Shown: in pieces, positions 35,101 to 44,989 of the stretch
How positions within the stretch are numbered: the first letter of the stretch is position 1
Layout of the letters: every line of letters begins with the position of its first letter
Source of the DNA: Turnera subulata
Taxonomy: Eukaryota; Streptophyta; Magnoliopsida; Malpighiales; Passifloraceae
Assembly (NCBI GenBank): GCA_028386065.3
Contig: JAKUCV010003577.1
Span: 23,467 to 87,466, forward strand
Reading direction: 5' to 3'
DNA: 64,000 nt
The notes under the pieces: model-generated
The model's database searches: none
Told to the model about the DNA's origin: nothing
What the model saw: only the letters and a program-made list of their open reading frames with translations
Made by a program: the position numbers and the translations under genes

Positions 35101-35544
35101 TCATGAGATGATGATGATGATGATGCATGGCCAGGTCTCTTGCCAACTTGTGCCACTAAACCAAGTGTGGTTGTTTGCTGCAACAAGTCTTCTACTCTAT
35201 CAAAGATCTCTTCCAATCTTGGTTGCATCTCTCTCATTCCCTTCTTACATGGATTAAAAGAAGAGAGAAAGTTTCTCACCTGTTCTGAGCAGGTTTTTGG
35301 ACTTCTTGTTTCCACTTCCACTAGTAGTTGTTCTTGAGCTCTGTAGGCAATCTCGTCCAGGAAGTCATCAGTTTCATAAGCAATGTCTTTAAGGTCGTCC
35401 AACCAGTTCTTCACGGCCGGCGAAGTAATTTGCTTCTCCTCAGCATCTGCGAGCAGCCCATTGACATTCATTCTGGTTCTCAACTTCTGCAGCAACTTAT
35501 CATCGAGCTTCCGCTGCTTCAAAAAGTTCACAACCTCTGGAGAG
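32121..35544 (-). pseudogene. CNL immune receptor, copy 3 (5'-truncated)
   Basis: A paralogue of CNL 2. The first about 24 codons are missing: the gene is cut at the Copia LTR (35,545) just before PEVVNFLKQRK. NB-ARC motifs are all readable (GMGGVGKTT, LFVLDDIWDE, GLPLAARTLG, CFVYCALFPKD, YFIMHDLVNDLA). A 1-bp deletion near 33,910 breaks the frame between NB-ARC and LRR. A second frameshift lies in a run of ten A near 32,995. The last LRR part (32,121-32,975) is open and ends IDITPLENEVHTHITS. It can give no full-length receptor, though a truncated NB-ARC protein is conceivable. Confidence 0.92.
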
Positions 35545-36311
35545 TGTTGGCTTTTGATCTTCAAGGAATTTGTTTTAATCACAAGAACATCGATGTCTAC
35601 TCTAGAACATCGATGTTGAAATGCTACTGGTCTTCAAATAATTCTGCCGGATGCTATGAACATCGATGTTTGGATTAAAACATCGATGTGTGTATGCTAC
35701 TGGAACTTCAAGTATTTAGGCAGAGGGTTTTGAACATCGATGTAGGGCTGGAAACATCGATGTTTTGGTAGCTGGAATTCTTTTGGAAATTGGCAGAAGG
35801 TTTGCTACATCGATGTAGCAAATCTAAACATCGATGTAGTAATGAACAATTCTGGGAATTTCCCAGAAATCTGCAGAAACGCAGAAAGTTGGTTTTCTGG
35901 GTTACTGTTTCATTGGTTTTCTCTCAATTCTCTCAAACACTTGACTTGAACACGATTTGTACAAGACAAGAAACACTTTGTGAAGTGAAAAACACACAAT
36001 TTACTCTTATTTCACTTGATTAAACTCAGATTACAAGACCCAACTTATAGGCAGAAAATCAGCCTATGAACCCAACAAATCCTAATCAGCTGACCCTACT
36101 ACTTTAAGTAGTGGGTTTGCTTTTCCTAATCTGATCATAATAGCACACCATATAATACAAAACACACTTACAATCAGGATAAACATCATGATTAAAGGAT
36201 ACATCACACTTTAACTAAAGTGACCACTCACCTTAACATCTCAATCACACTAAACACTCCACTAACTAATTAATCACACTTCACTGTCATCAGCTTGGTC
36301 AACAATCAACA
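35545..36311 (-). repeat. 3' LTR of Copia element
   Basis: 767 bp, on the minus strand starting TGTTGATTG right after the polypurine tract and ending GCCAACA. A TATAAG box lies near 36,043-36,049. Eight CATCGATG palindromes in four pairs lie at 35,585-35,843. Confidence 0.92.
35585..35843. repeat. Array of four ACATCGATGT palindrome pairs
   Basis: Eight ACATCGATGT cores occur as four pairs. Members of a pair are about 20-25 bp apart and pairs follow each other at about 60-75 bp, partly with shared spacer words (GCTACTGG, CTTCAA). The same array is at 40,449-40,707 in the other LTR. The position is downstream of the TATA box in sense direction, so the array should be transcribed in the element's leader. 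Confidence 0.9.
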
Positions 36312-39300
36312 CTCCCCCTTGACCAAGCTGGCCTTTATGTTCAGCATGCTTTTTAACATTTCAAACCTGTTCTTAGGCAAGGGCTTTGTGAACAGGTCTG
36401 CCAATTGATCTTCTGAGGAACAATAAAGAATTTGAACTTCCCCTTCAGCTTCAGCTTCACGAATTACATGATACTTGATCTTGAAATGTTTGGTTCTTCC
36501 ATGATCAATCGGATTTCTTACCATAGCAATGGCGGACTGATTGTCGCAAAACAGTTCCATAGGCTCTTCTTGTTCCATTTTAAGATCGAACATGATTTTC
36601 CTGAACCAAATAACTTGATTCACAGTAGATGCTGCTGCCAAATACTCTGCTTCAGCGGTAGATTGTGCCACAACACTTTGCTTCTTTGAACACCAAGCAA
36701 AGGCATTAGATCCTAACAAGAACACATATCCAGTTGTGCTCTTCATATCATCAACACTTCCAGCCCAATCACTATCGCTGTAAACTTTCAAATTTGCATC
36801 ATTGATTGAACTATAATGTAGACCAAGATTAGTAGTACCTTTCACATACCTAAGCACTCTCTTCATTACAGCTGCATGACTTTGCTTAGGAGAGTGAAGA
36901 TACCTGGACAACAAATTTGCTGCAAATAATAAGTCTGGACGTGTTGCTGTCAAATACAACAAGCTTCCTACACAGCTCCTGTAGATGCTCTCTTCAGCTC
37001 CTTCTTCAGATTCATTCTTTGACAATTTTGTGTTCTGAAGAAGAGGTGTTGCTACGGGATTGCAGGAGTCCATTTTGAACCTCTTTAGAATTTCTTCAGC
37101 ATATTTTCCCTGTGAAATCATAATCCCTTCAGTCCTTTGCTTCACCTCCATTCCAAGAAAATATTGCATTAACCCAAGATCAGACATCTCAAATTCCTTT
37201 TCCATCTCAGCTTTAAAAACTGAAATCTTGCTTTGATCAATCCCGGTTACCAGCATGTCATCAACGTAAAGAGAAACAATGATCAAATCTTCACAGGAAC
37301 TTCCTTTCACATAAAGCGTAGCTTCACTTTCACTCCTCTTGAATCCTTGCTTTGCAAAATAGTTGTCAATACGGCTGTACCAAGCTCTAGGAGCTTGTTT
37401 CAATCCATAAAGAGCCTTCTTCAGCCTGTAGACGTGATCTTCCTTCCCTTCCACAACAAACCCAACAGGCTGTTCAACATACACTTCTTCATGAAGGACA
37501 CCATTCAGAAATGCAGACTTCACATCTAAATGGTACACCTTCCATTTGTTCTGTGCAGCAATTGCCAAGAGCAACCTTATAGTGTCAAGTCTGGCCACAT
37601 GAGCAAAGGTCTCGAGGTAGTCGAGACCGTATTGTTGTGCATAGCCTTTCACTACCAGTCTTGCTTTGAACTTTGAGATGCTCCCATCAGGATTTAATTT
37701 GGTGCGGAAGACCCATTTGACTCCTATAATCTTCTTATTTCCAGGCCTAGCTTCAAGCTCCCAAGTAGCATTTTTGTTGATCATGGAGATTTCAGTCTCC
37801 ATTGTCCTTCTCCAATGTTCAGATTTTGCAGCCTCTTCATAGGAATTTGGCTCAGTCTCTACAAAGTTACACCTCTCATATACATCTGCAAGTGTTCTAA
37901 CCTTCAATGGAGGTGTGTCTGAATCATAGTCCTCTTCATTTAGAGGATGATCTTCTTGATCTTCATCTTCTTGTTCTTGATCTTCTTGTTCTTCAGCTAC
38001 ATTACTAGGATTGCTCTTCACTACCTTCTTTTCTTTCCAATCCCAAAAAGCATCTTCATCCACTTTGACATCTCTTGTTGTTGCCACCTTTTCATTGTCT
38101 ATCATGAACACCCTGTAGCCCTTGGATTGACTACTATATCCCAGAAATATTCCTCTTTCAGCTTTGTAATCCAGCTTCCTTCTCTTTTCATCTGGAACAT
38201 GAACATAACAAAGAGAACCAAACACTTTGAGATGCTTGACAGTTGGTTTCTTTCCAGTCCATACTTCAATGGGAGTCATCCCATCAATTGACTTTGTTGG
38301 GAGCCTGTTGATGAGATAGACAGAAGTGTAGGTAGCTTCTGCCCAAAATCTTTGCGGAAGTTTCTTTTCTGCTAACATGCTGCGAGCCATTTCCACTATG
38401 GTTCTATTTTTCCTTTCCACTACACCATTCTGTTGAGGCGAATATGGCACAGTTAATTGATGTACTATGCCATTCTTGTTGCAAAATTCTTCAAAGCTAT
38501 TAGAAACATACTCCCCTCCTCTATCAGACCTCAACTTCTTTCTTTTGCAATTGCTTTGGACTTCAACCATACTCTTGAACTTCTTGAACACCTCTAAAGT
38601 AGCCAACTTGTTCTTCAAGAAGTACACCCAGGTCATTCTTGTTAGATCATCAATGAATAGCAGAAAATACAAATTTCCACTAAGAGAGGGAGTTTGCATT
38701 GGCCCGCAAAGGTCAGTATGCACAAGCTCCAACTTCTCCGATGCTCTCCATGTTGAAGCACTGGAAAAAGTTGTTCTATGCATTTTCCCTAACTGACATG
38801 GTTCACAAACAGCAGCAAGTTCTTGTACTAGTGGCAAATCTCTAACAATCTCCTTTTGAGCAGCTAGTTTCAATGAATGCATACCAACATGACCACATCT
38901 TCTATGCCATAAATCACTCTCCTCAACATCACATTTGAAAGTCATTTCAGCATGCATTTTCAAATTCACAGGAAAAGCATTATTCTGCACTCCAATCTCA
39001 CAAATCCGCCTACCATTCTTTTCAACAATCATACAGCAGTCATTTTCAAAGATAACTGAATATCCCTTCTTACTTAGTTGTGACACACTCAACAAATTAT
39101 GCTTCAATCCAGGTACGAACAAGACATCTTTAATCAGTTTAGTAACTCCATTAAAGATTGTAATCACAGTACCTTTACCAGCAGACATGAGCTTTGCACC
39201 ATCAGCAGTCCTGACCTCCACATGAATTGAGTTGTCCAAGCTTTTGAACCATTTTTGATTTCCAGTCATATGACTGGTGCATCCACTGTCAATAAACCAG

Positions 39301-39857
39301 ATAGTGTCATCTGATCTTTCTGCAAATTCATTGGCCATGAACATAAACTCTTCTTGCTTCTCTTCTGCCAGTTTAGCTTGATGCTGAGTGTGTCCTCTTT
39401 GTTGTTGTTTCTGGTCACGGTTTTGTTGCTGGTCATCCCCATTATGTTTTGCTTTGCAATAGCGTTCAATGTGCCCAAGTTTCTGACAGTGATTACACTT
39501 TTTATTCTTCCAGCATCTTTGCTCCAAGTGGTTAGTCTTTCCACAAAACTTGCAGGGTGGAAAGAAAAACCGTGAACTTGAGCCCTCTCCTTGTTGTTTT
39601 TTGTCTCCATTCTGCTTCATTTCTGACTTGTTGCTGGCACCCTTTTGCTTAGCTTGAAAAACAGTTTCAATCCCAGCTTCAACTCTTCTCACATGCCTCT
39701 GTTCATGAGCTTCTAGCTTCCCAACTAACTCAGGAACAGACAACTCTGTGATGTCTCTTGATTCTTCAATTGCGGCTACCTTTGCTTCAAACCTGTCTAC
39801 AACAGTGTTGAGTATTTTCTCGACTACTCTAACCTCTGGAATCACTTCTCCATACAA
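36306..39857 (-). CDS. Copia polyprotein, pol part
   Basis: 1183 codons open. Order: two CCHC zinc knuckles (CKFCGKTNHLEQRC and CNHCQKLGHIERYC, about 103-134); aspartic protease active site IDSGCTSHMTGN (about 190); HHCC and integrase core with HTDLCGPM, FIDDLTR and SPQQNGVVERKN; reverse transcriptase with LDVKSAFLNG, YGLKQAPRAWY and the catalytic YVDDML; RNase H with STAEAEYLA and FCDNQSAIAMV. The stop TGA overlaps the first bases of the 3' LTR, and the polypurine tract lies inside the last codons. Gag-pol of this group is one reading frame, but here the upstream gag part is in another frame (see next entry), so the element is probably unable to make a normal polyprotein unless a frameshift is read through. 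Confidence 0.93.
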   Translation of the reverse strand: MYGEVIPEVRVVEKILNTVVDRFEAKVAAIEESRDITELSVPELVGKLEAHEQRHVRRVEAGIETVFQAKQKGASNKSEMKQNGDKKQQGEGSSSRFFFPPCKFCGKTNHLEQRCWKNKKCNHCQKLGHIERYCKAKHNGDDQQQNRDQKQQQRGHTQHQAKLAEEKQEEFMFMANEFAERSDDTIWFIDSGCTSHMTGNQKWFKSLDNSIHVEVRTADGAKLMSAGKGTVITIFNGVTKLIKDVLFVPGLKHNLLSVSQLSKKGYSVIFENDCCMIVEKNGRRICEIGVQNNAFPVNLKMHAEMTFKCDVEESDLWHRRCGHVGMHSLKLAAQKEIVRDLPLVQELAAVCEPCQLGKMHRTTFSSASTWRASEKLELVHTDLCGPMQTPSLSGNLYFLLFIDDLTRMTWVYFLKNKLATLEVFKKFKSMVEVQSNCKRKKLRSDRGGEYVSNSFEEFCNKNGIVHQLTVPYSPQQNGVVERKNRTIVEMARSMLAEKKLPQRFWAEATYTSVYLINRLPTKSIDGMTPIEVWTGKKPTVKHLKVFGSLCYVHVPDEKRRKLDYKAERGIFLGYSSQSKGYRVFMIDNEKVATTRDVKVDEDAFWDWKEKKVVKSNPSNVAEEQEDQEQEDEDQEDHPLNEEDYDSDTPPLKVRTLADVYERCNFVETEPNSYEEAAKSEHWRRTMETEISMINKNATWELEARPGNKKIIGVKWVFRTKLNPDGSISKFKARLVVKGYAQQYGLDYLETFAHVARLDTIRLLLAIAAQNKWKVYHLDVKSAFLNGVLHEEVYVEQPVGFVVEGKEDHVYRLKKALYGLKQAPRAWYSRIDNYFAKQGFKRSESEATLYVKGSSCEDLIIVSLYVDDMLVTGIDQSKISVFKAEMEKEFEMSDLGLMQYFLGMEVKQRTEGIMISQGKYAEEILKRFKMDSCNPVATPLLQNTKLSKNESEEGAEESIYRSCVGSLLYLTATRPDLLFAANLLSRYLHSPKQSHAAVMKRVLRYVKGTTNLGLHYSSINDANLKVYSDSDWAGSVDDMKSTTGYVFLLGSNAFAWCSKKQSVVAQSTAEAEYLAAASTVNQVIWFRKIMFDLKMEQEEPMELFCDNQSAIAMVRNPIDHGRTKHFKIKYHVIREAEAEGEVQILYCSSEDQLADLFTKPLPKNRFEMLKSMLNIKASLVKGEC
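36312..36320 (-). other. Polypurine tract of Copia element
   Basis: AAGGGGGAG on the minus strand, directly before the 3' LTR and inside the last codons of pol. Confidence 0.85.
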
Positions 39858-39859
39858 TC

Positions 39860-40312
39860 TTATTTTGTGACAATATTTTGAGCTTTTGAAGCATACTCCC
39901 TTATTGTTTCTGCTTCTGACATCTTCATCAACTCAAATTCTCTTCTCAAGGATTGCACCCTGATTTGCCTCGTTTCTTTTGATCCTCTGAACTGCTTCTC
40001 CAGAATTTCCCAAGCTTCTTTGACTGTTGTGGCTCCAACGATCAAAGGAAAAATATCTTCTGAAACCAATGAGTGCATAAATGAAATTGCAGTGTTGTGT
40101 TTCTGCAACTTTTCATTGTATGCTCTCAATTGATTCACCGTCATTTCTTCAATGTCTTCCTCTTCAGTAAAACCTTCTGCAATCAAGAACCACAAACCAT
40201 TAGCTACAAGGAAAGACTTCATCCTTATAGCCCAATAGTTGTAGTTTTCTCCTTCAAATATGGGTGGTAGGGGTAAGGATGAGGTGGTTCGATTTGTTGG
40301 TTGTGTATTCAT
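39860..40312 (-). CDS. Copia gag N-terminal part
   Basis: 150 aa starting MNTQPTNRTTS at 40,312, with the Copia gag phrases FEGENYNYWAIRMKSFL and (V)KEAWEILEKQFRG (UBN2-type capsid). It ends at TAA right where pol should continue: the sense reads GTC-ACA-AAA-TAA, whereas one extra base would give a frame running on into KIRLYGEVIPEV of pol. A 1-nt deletion is the simple explanation; a programmed frameshift is the alternative. Confidence 0.9.
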   Translation of the reverse strand: MNTQPTNRTTSSLPLPPIFEGENYNYWAIRMKSFLVANGLWFLIAEGFTEEEDIEEMTVNQLRAYNEKLQKHNTAISFMHSLVSEDIFPLIVGATTVKEAWEILEKQFRGSKETRQIRVQSLRREFELMKMSEAETIREYASKAQNIVTK

Positions 40313-40394
40313 TTTGTGGGTTGGTGTTTGAAAGGTATTTGAGATTGAATTTGTAAGATTTCAATGAATGGAACAAGCCCGAAAGAAGGAACCT

Positions 40395-40406
40395 GCTCCG
40401 CTACCA
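40395..40406 (-). other. Primer-binding site of Copia element
   Basis: TGGTAGCGGAGC on the minus strand, two bases inside the 5' LTR; same sequence as in the composite element. Confidence 0.85.
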
Positions 40407-40408
40407 AT

Positions 40409-41148
40409 TGTTGGCTTTTGATCTTCAAGGAATTTGTTTTAATCACAAGAACATCGATGTCTACTCTAGAACATCGATGTTGAAATGCTACTGGTCTTCA
40501 AATAATTCTGCCGGATGCTATGAACATCGATGTTTGGATTAAAACATCGATGTGTGTATGCTACTGGAACTTCAAGTATTTAGGCAGAGGGTTTTGAACA
40601 TCGATGTAGGGCTGGAAACATCGATGTTTTGGTAGCTGGAATTCTTTTGGAAATTGGCAGAAGGTTTGCTACATCGATGTAGCAAATCTAAACATCGATG
40701 TAGTAATGAACAATTCTGGGAATTTCCCAGAAATCTGCAGAAACACAGAAAGTTGGTTTTCTGGGTTACTGTTTCATTGGTTTTCTCTCAATTCTCTCAA
40801 ACACTTGACTTGAACACGATTTGTACAAGACAAGAAACACTTTGTGAAGTGAAAAACACACAATTTACTCTTATTTCACTTGATTAAGCTCAGATTACAA
40901 GACCCAACTTATAGGCAGAAAATCAGCCTATGAACCCAACAAATCCTAATCAGCTGACCCTACTACTTTAAGTAGTGGGTTTGCTTTTCCTAATCTGATC
41001 ATAATAGCACACCATATAATACAAAACACACTTACAATCAGGATAAACATCATGATTAAAGGATACATCACACTTTAACTAAAGTGACCACTCACCTTAA
41101 CATCTCAATCACACTAAACACTCCACTAACTAATTAATCACACTTCAC
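40409..41148 (-). repeat. 5' LTR of Copia element, outer end missing
   Basis: 740 bp, aligned without gaps to the 3' LTR. The outer 27 bp (equivalent to 36,285-36,311) are gone, and the next bases belong to the truncated B3 gene. Palindrome array at 40,449-40,707. Confidence 0.9.
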
Positions 41149-42078
41149 AACAAACTGAACGAGCGCAGCAAGGGTAAAAGCAAAATGGAGGAGGCTCAAA
41201 TTAAAACTGGCCAGTTTCAAGGTAACTAGACCGCACTCTAGCTTGAATCATTTAGAAAAGAATTACTGGAATTCCTCTATATCTTCATTTGTGTTTAAAA
41301 GGATGTTTGTTGTGGTTATTATTATGGTTTTTATAAATCAAAAATTTGCATAATTTTAAATTGTCTCCATTTTTTTTTTCCTTTTTAAGTATTTTCCTGA
41401 TGATTGATCCAGGTCCCTCAAGTGGTAGCCTGGACAAGAAGAACTATGCAGTCTACCTGATATCAAACAGGAGAGAGGTATCAGAAGAAGAGAAGAAAAG
41501 AGCCTTCCAATCAGCAGTTTGCTATACATCTAGTCGACCTAATTTTTTTAAGGTCATGAAGGCTACCAATGTGCAGAAGTACTTTGCTGTGGTACTTTCT
41601 TTAAACCTACTTTTTCTTATTTTTATGCTTCTAGAACAGGACAAATAAGTTCTAATACTTTTTACTTTTATTGTAAATAAGGCTAGTTCATGTTTGTGTG
41701 ATATATGAAACATGATAATACTTGGCATGGCAGATTGAGCTATGGATGGTCAATCAAATTTTTTTTTTTTTTTTATTGCAGATTATCCCCAAAACATGGG
41801 CACCGAAGCATCTCCCCAACAGTACAAGTGATCTGGATGCTCAGCTCAGAGCACCTCCAAACAAGAAACTATGGCCAGTAGTATTGAAAATGAAAAGCAC
41901 TCCACCGAAACTGGCAAAAGGATGGTACAAATTTGTCATGGATAACAATTTAGAAAAAGACGATGCATGCATTTTTGAGCTTAGCCAGGGAGGGAAAGGC
42001 AAGAAAGAGTCCATCATATTTGATGTTCTCATACATCGAGTTGTCAATGATGTGGTCTCACCGACTCGTGTTAATTAG
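41149..42078 (+). pseudogene. B3-domain (REM-like) gene, 5'-truncated
   Basis: Three exons are recognisable: the end of an exon up to 41,221 (donor GTAACT), 41,413-41,591 and 41,782-42,078 (stop TAG at 42,076). The joined reading contains a B3 DNA-binding domain: FFKVMKATNVQKYFAV, IIPKTWAPKHL, LWPVVLKMK, LAKGWYKFVMDNNLEKDDACIFEL. Exon phases fit. Everything upstream is missing because the Copia LTR begins at 41,148, so the promoter and start are lost. B3/REM proteins are plant nuclear DNA-binding factors. The coding part that remains is free of stops, which suggests the truncation is recent. Confidence 0.85.
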
Positions 42079-42575
42079 GAACTGTTGAACATGTCTTGAG
42101 AAAAAAAATGGAAGAGTACTCGATGTCAATTGTCTCCCATACTTGGATTTCATTTGTAGCTTCCATTTCTGTAATGCCTGAAACTGCTAGTACTGCTTTC
42201 TTGAAAACCAGCTAAAATTTTCAGAGTTTTGATTTGTGTTGTTTTTTGCTTGTGAAATCAGTAATGAGGCTTTATTTATGTGATTTATATTCTGTTCATG
42301 GTCCTTCATTTTTTGTATAAAATACTGTTTATATTTGGATGGCGGATATGACTCCACTCTCTCAACTTTGGTAATGTTAAGGGTGTATACATATGATTCA
42401 TATGGCAGTTGACAAACTGGTCTTTGCTGCTTTATATCGCAAATACTGATAATGTATTTTAGAAAGTGCAACTCATAAAAATATGTGCATGATAAGATTG
42501 TTTACAGTAAGCCTTGCTCTTATGGCATAAACAAGGAGGAAACATATAGTCTCAAATCCAAGTCCTGTTCCCAAA
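42079..42575. other. 3' region of B3 gene, convergent with P450 gene A
   Basis: Sequence with ATTTGTAGCTTCCATTTCTG and later TGGATGGCGGATATGACTCC. The same blocks recur downstream of P450 gene B (46,065-46,550) and gene C (50,590-50,900). Thus the B3 3' end was part of the tandem duplication unit. Confidence 0.65.
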
Positions 42576-44989
42576 CTATTCATAAAACTTGGGATTAAGC
42601 CGAGGCGTCAGAAGAACTTGAAGTGGCGTAGCTTTCAAATTTGTTAATCCACTGCTCTCAGTCATGTCCACATCTTCACTGGAAGGCTTAGCAACTTCAA
42701 AACAATGCAACAGGGTAGCTAGAGTAATATGAACTAGTCTAAGCCCCAGTGATAATCCAGGACATGACCTTCTTCCGGAGCCAAATGGGATAAATTCAAG
42801 ATTCTGCCCCTTGAAGTCTATGTCCTTGCGGCTTGTCAAGAATCTCTCAGGCTGGAAGTCATCAGGATTTGGCCACACACGCTCATCACGCTGAATCTTC
42901 CAGGCATTTACCATTAAGCGTGTTCCGGCAGGAATGTGGTAGCCAGCTGAGAGATTGCAGTCTTCCATTGCAGCACGAAGGCCAATTATTGGACTAGGTG
43001 GGTAGAGGCGCAATGTCTCTTTGATAATGGCTTGCAGATAGTTCAAATTTTTTATGTCAGATTCATCTACGTTTCTGGCTGTGCCAATATGGAGGTCAAG
43101 CTCTTCTTGAGCCTTCTTCAGCACATGTTGGTTATTTACCAGTAGAGATAATGCCCATGTAAGAGTGACCATGGTGGTGTCACTTCCTGCTAAAAGTAAA
43201 TTCTGTAAAAATAATCAACTTCTCACTATTATGCATGGCTTCATATCCCATTAATATTGGACCTGACATAATTTACAAATAAGGAATATAGTAGTTGGGA
43301 AGAACTATGACATTGGTGATCCAGAGAACAAAGTGCTTAAGTGTGTTTCTTGAAGAATATGAATGAAAGAAAAGTGTGTTCTGTATATGATTTTTTAAAA
43401 GTTATATCAGTTAAGAGGTTAGAGTGTTCATATGTTCAAAAAGTACATTATTTTACCATCTTCCTGCTGATTTCAACTGATTTTAGTGTGTTATATTTAC
43501 ATTCACAAACTACACTAAAAACTACTTTCCAATTAGAGTCATTGTTCTTAAATCTGTTATTATTGGTGTTCTTCTGGAATTTCCAGAAACATTCAAGTGT
43601 TCAAGTTATTTTGCAGCAGTAAGTCAAGTTGAGCTCTATTCCAACAGATACCAAAAGAGAAATCAAGTCTTAGTGTGTGATATGCAATAGTCCTAAACCC
43701 CAAAAGGGACAAACTTTTCATACTAATCGTCAGAGAACAGACTTTGTTTGGCATTAATCAAGGACACCAAATGGAATAGGCTATATCCACTATCATCTAC
43801 AGTTTAAAGCCCTGTCTTTCTGACCACTCAGGGGACATCATATACAATGCCTATTTCATTAATTAGAGCGTAATTCCTACGAAAGTAACCTACATATTAC
43901 CTAACACGCAAGTTATTTCTCAGGAATTTCAAGAAAAAGGCCAGTGGTCAAGAATTAACTAGCACGCCAATAAAGCACCAAAACTATGTAGTTTACGCAC
44001 CAACTCTTATATCTGCAGAAATACATTGAAAGATTGAGTTTAATCCTTACCAGGCAAGTGGCTTTGTTGATGGTATCTGCATCAAAGCCTGAAATATCAG
44101 CTTCTTCCAGGATGTCCAGCATCACATCCATGAAATCCTGCTCTTCCTTGACCTTCCCACCTGTTAATCTGTTTAATTTGTGCTCCTCCAGCCACTCTCC
44201 AACAAGAATGTCTAATTCCTTAGCAGTTCTCTTCATTGCCTTCTCATATCCAATAAAGTCCAACCAAGCCAGAGAGGGCCATGCATCAGACAACACAAAA
44301 ACTCCAAACAGATGAACAAAATCTCTCATCACCTTCTGAATTTGTCGTGCTTCTGCTTCATCACAAGCAGCACTGGCTCCAAAATAACGCTTCCCTCCCA
44401 CCATTCTCAGAGAAACATTAAGGGACAGTTCTCCAAACCACCGCTTCATATCCACTAACACCCCTCCACTCTCTGCACTTCGTCTGCTAACCCAAGAGTT
44501 GTACAAATCTCTCACGGCAGTCCCCAATTCTGAAGCTCTTATATGCTTTAGCATATCAATCCTGTGGCTTGAAAAAAGTTCAACTGTAGTTATCTTGCGC
44601 ATCTCACGCCAGTAAGGCCCATAACGAGCAAAACCAAACATGGCAAGGTTATAGCCCAGTAGTTTTGAGGCAGCTATAGTAGGTCTATCGGAGAAGACTC
44701 TGTCATGAGTAACTAAACACTCCCTGGCCATTTCCCAACTACTGACGACCAATACTCTATGTGAACCTATCTTTATGGTAAAAGCTGATCCATACTTGTC
44801 AGCCATGGCCCCTAGTGTTTTGTGAAGCAGTTGCTGGGCACCAAAGAGGTGCATGTGGCCAATTATGGGCCAGCCACCCCCAGCTTGCGGCACACTGCAA
44901 GGTCTGTTGGAGTGGTAAAAGTGGATAAAGAATCCAAGGGCAAGCAGAGTGGAGACTATAGTAACGAAGAACTGGAGAAGGGAGTCCAT
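42576..44989 (-). CDS. Cytochrome P450, CYP82-type (gene A, intact)
   Basis: Two exons, 44,989-44,051 and 43,202-42,576, with a phase-0 GT/AG intron of 848 bp; 521 aa, the normal CYP82 length. Residues 1-25 form the N-terminal membrane anchor (MDSLLQFFVTIVSTLLALGFF), then a proline-rich hinge. I-helix AGSDTT about 318-323, K-helix ETLR about 375-378, PERF about 431, heme-binding [10 protein letters not shown] with the ligand Cys near 460. The start is the Met used in all three paralogues. CYP82 enzymes are ER-bound monooxygenases of specialised metabolism (terpenoid, alkaloid, coumarin or flavonoid routes in different plants). The substrate cannot be told here. Genes B and C are its broken neighbours. 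Confidence 0.93.

Larger units (their letters stand above)
35545..41148 (-). mobile_element. Young Copia LTR retrotransposon
   Basis: A full element on the minus strand: 3' LTR 35,545-36,311, polypurine tract, pol, gag, primer-binding site, 5' LTR 40,409-41,148. Over the 740 bp that both LTRs share I see two substitutions and no gaps, which points to a very recent insertion. The 5' LTR lacks its outer 27 bp, and no TSD is present (GAGAG on the left, different on the right), so a deletion followed insertion. LTR ends, PBS and PPT match those of the composite element at 14,405. Confidence 0.93.
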
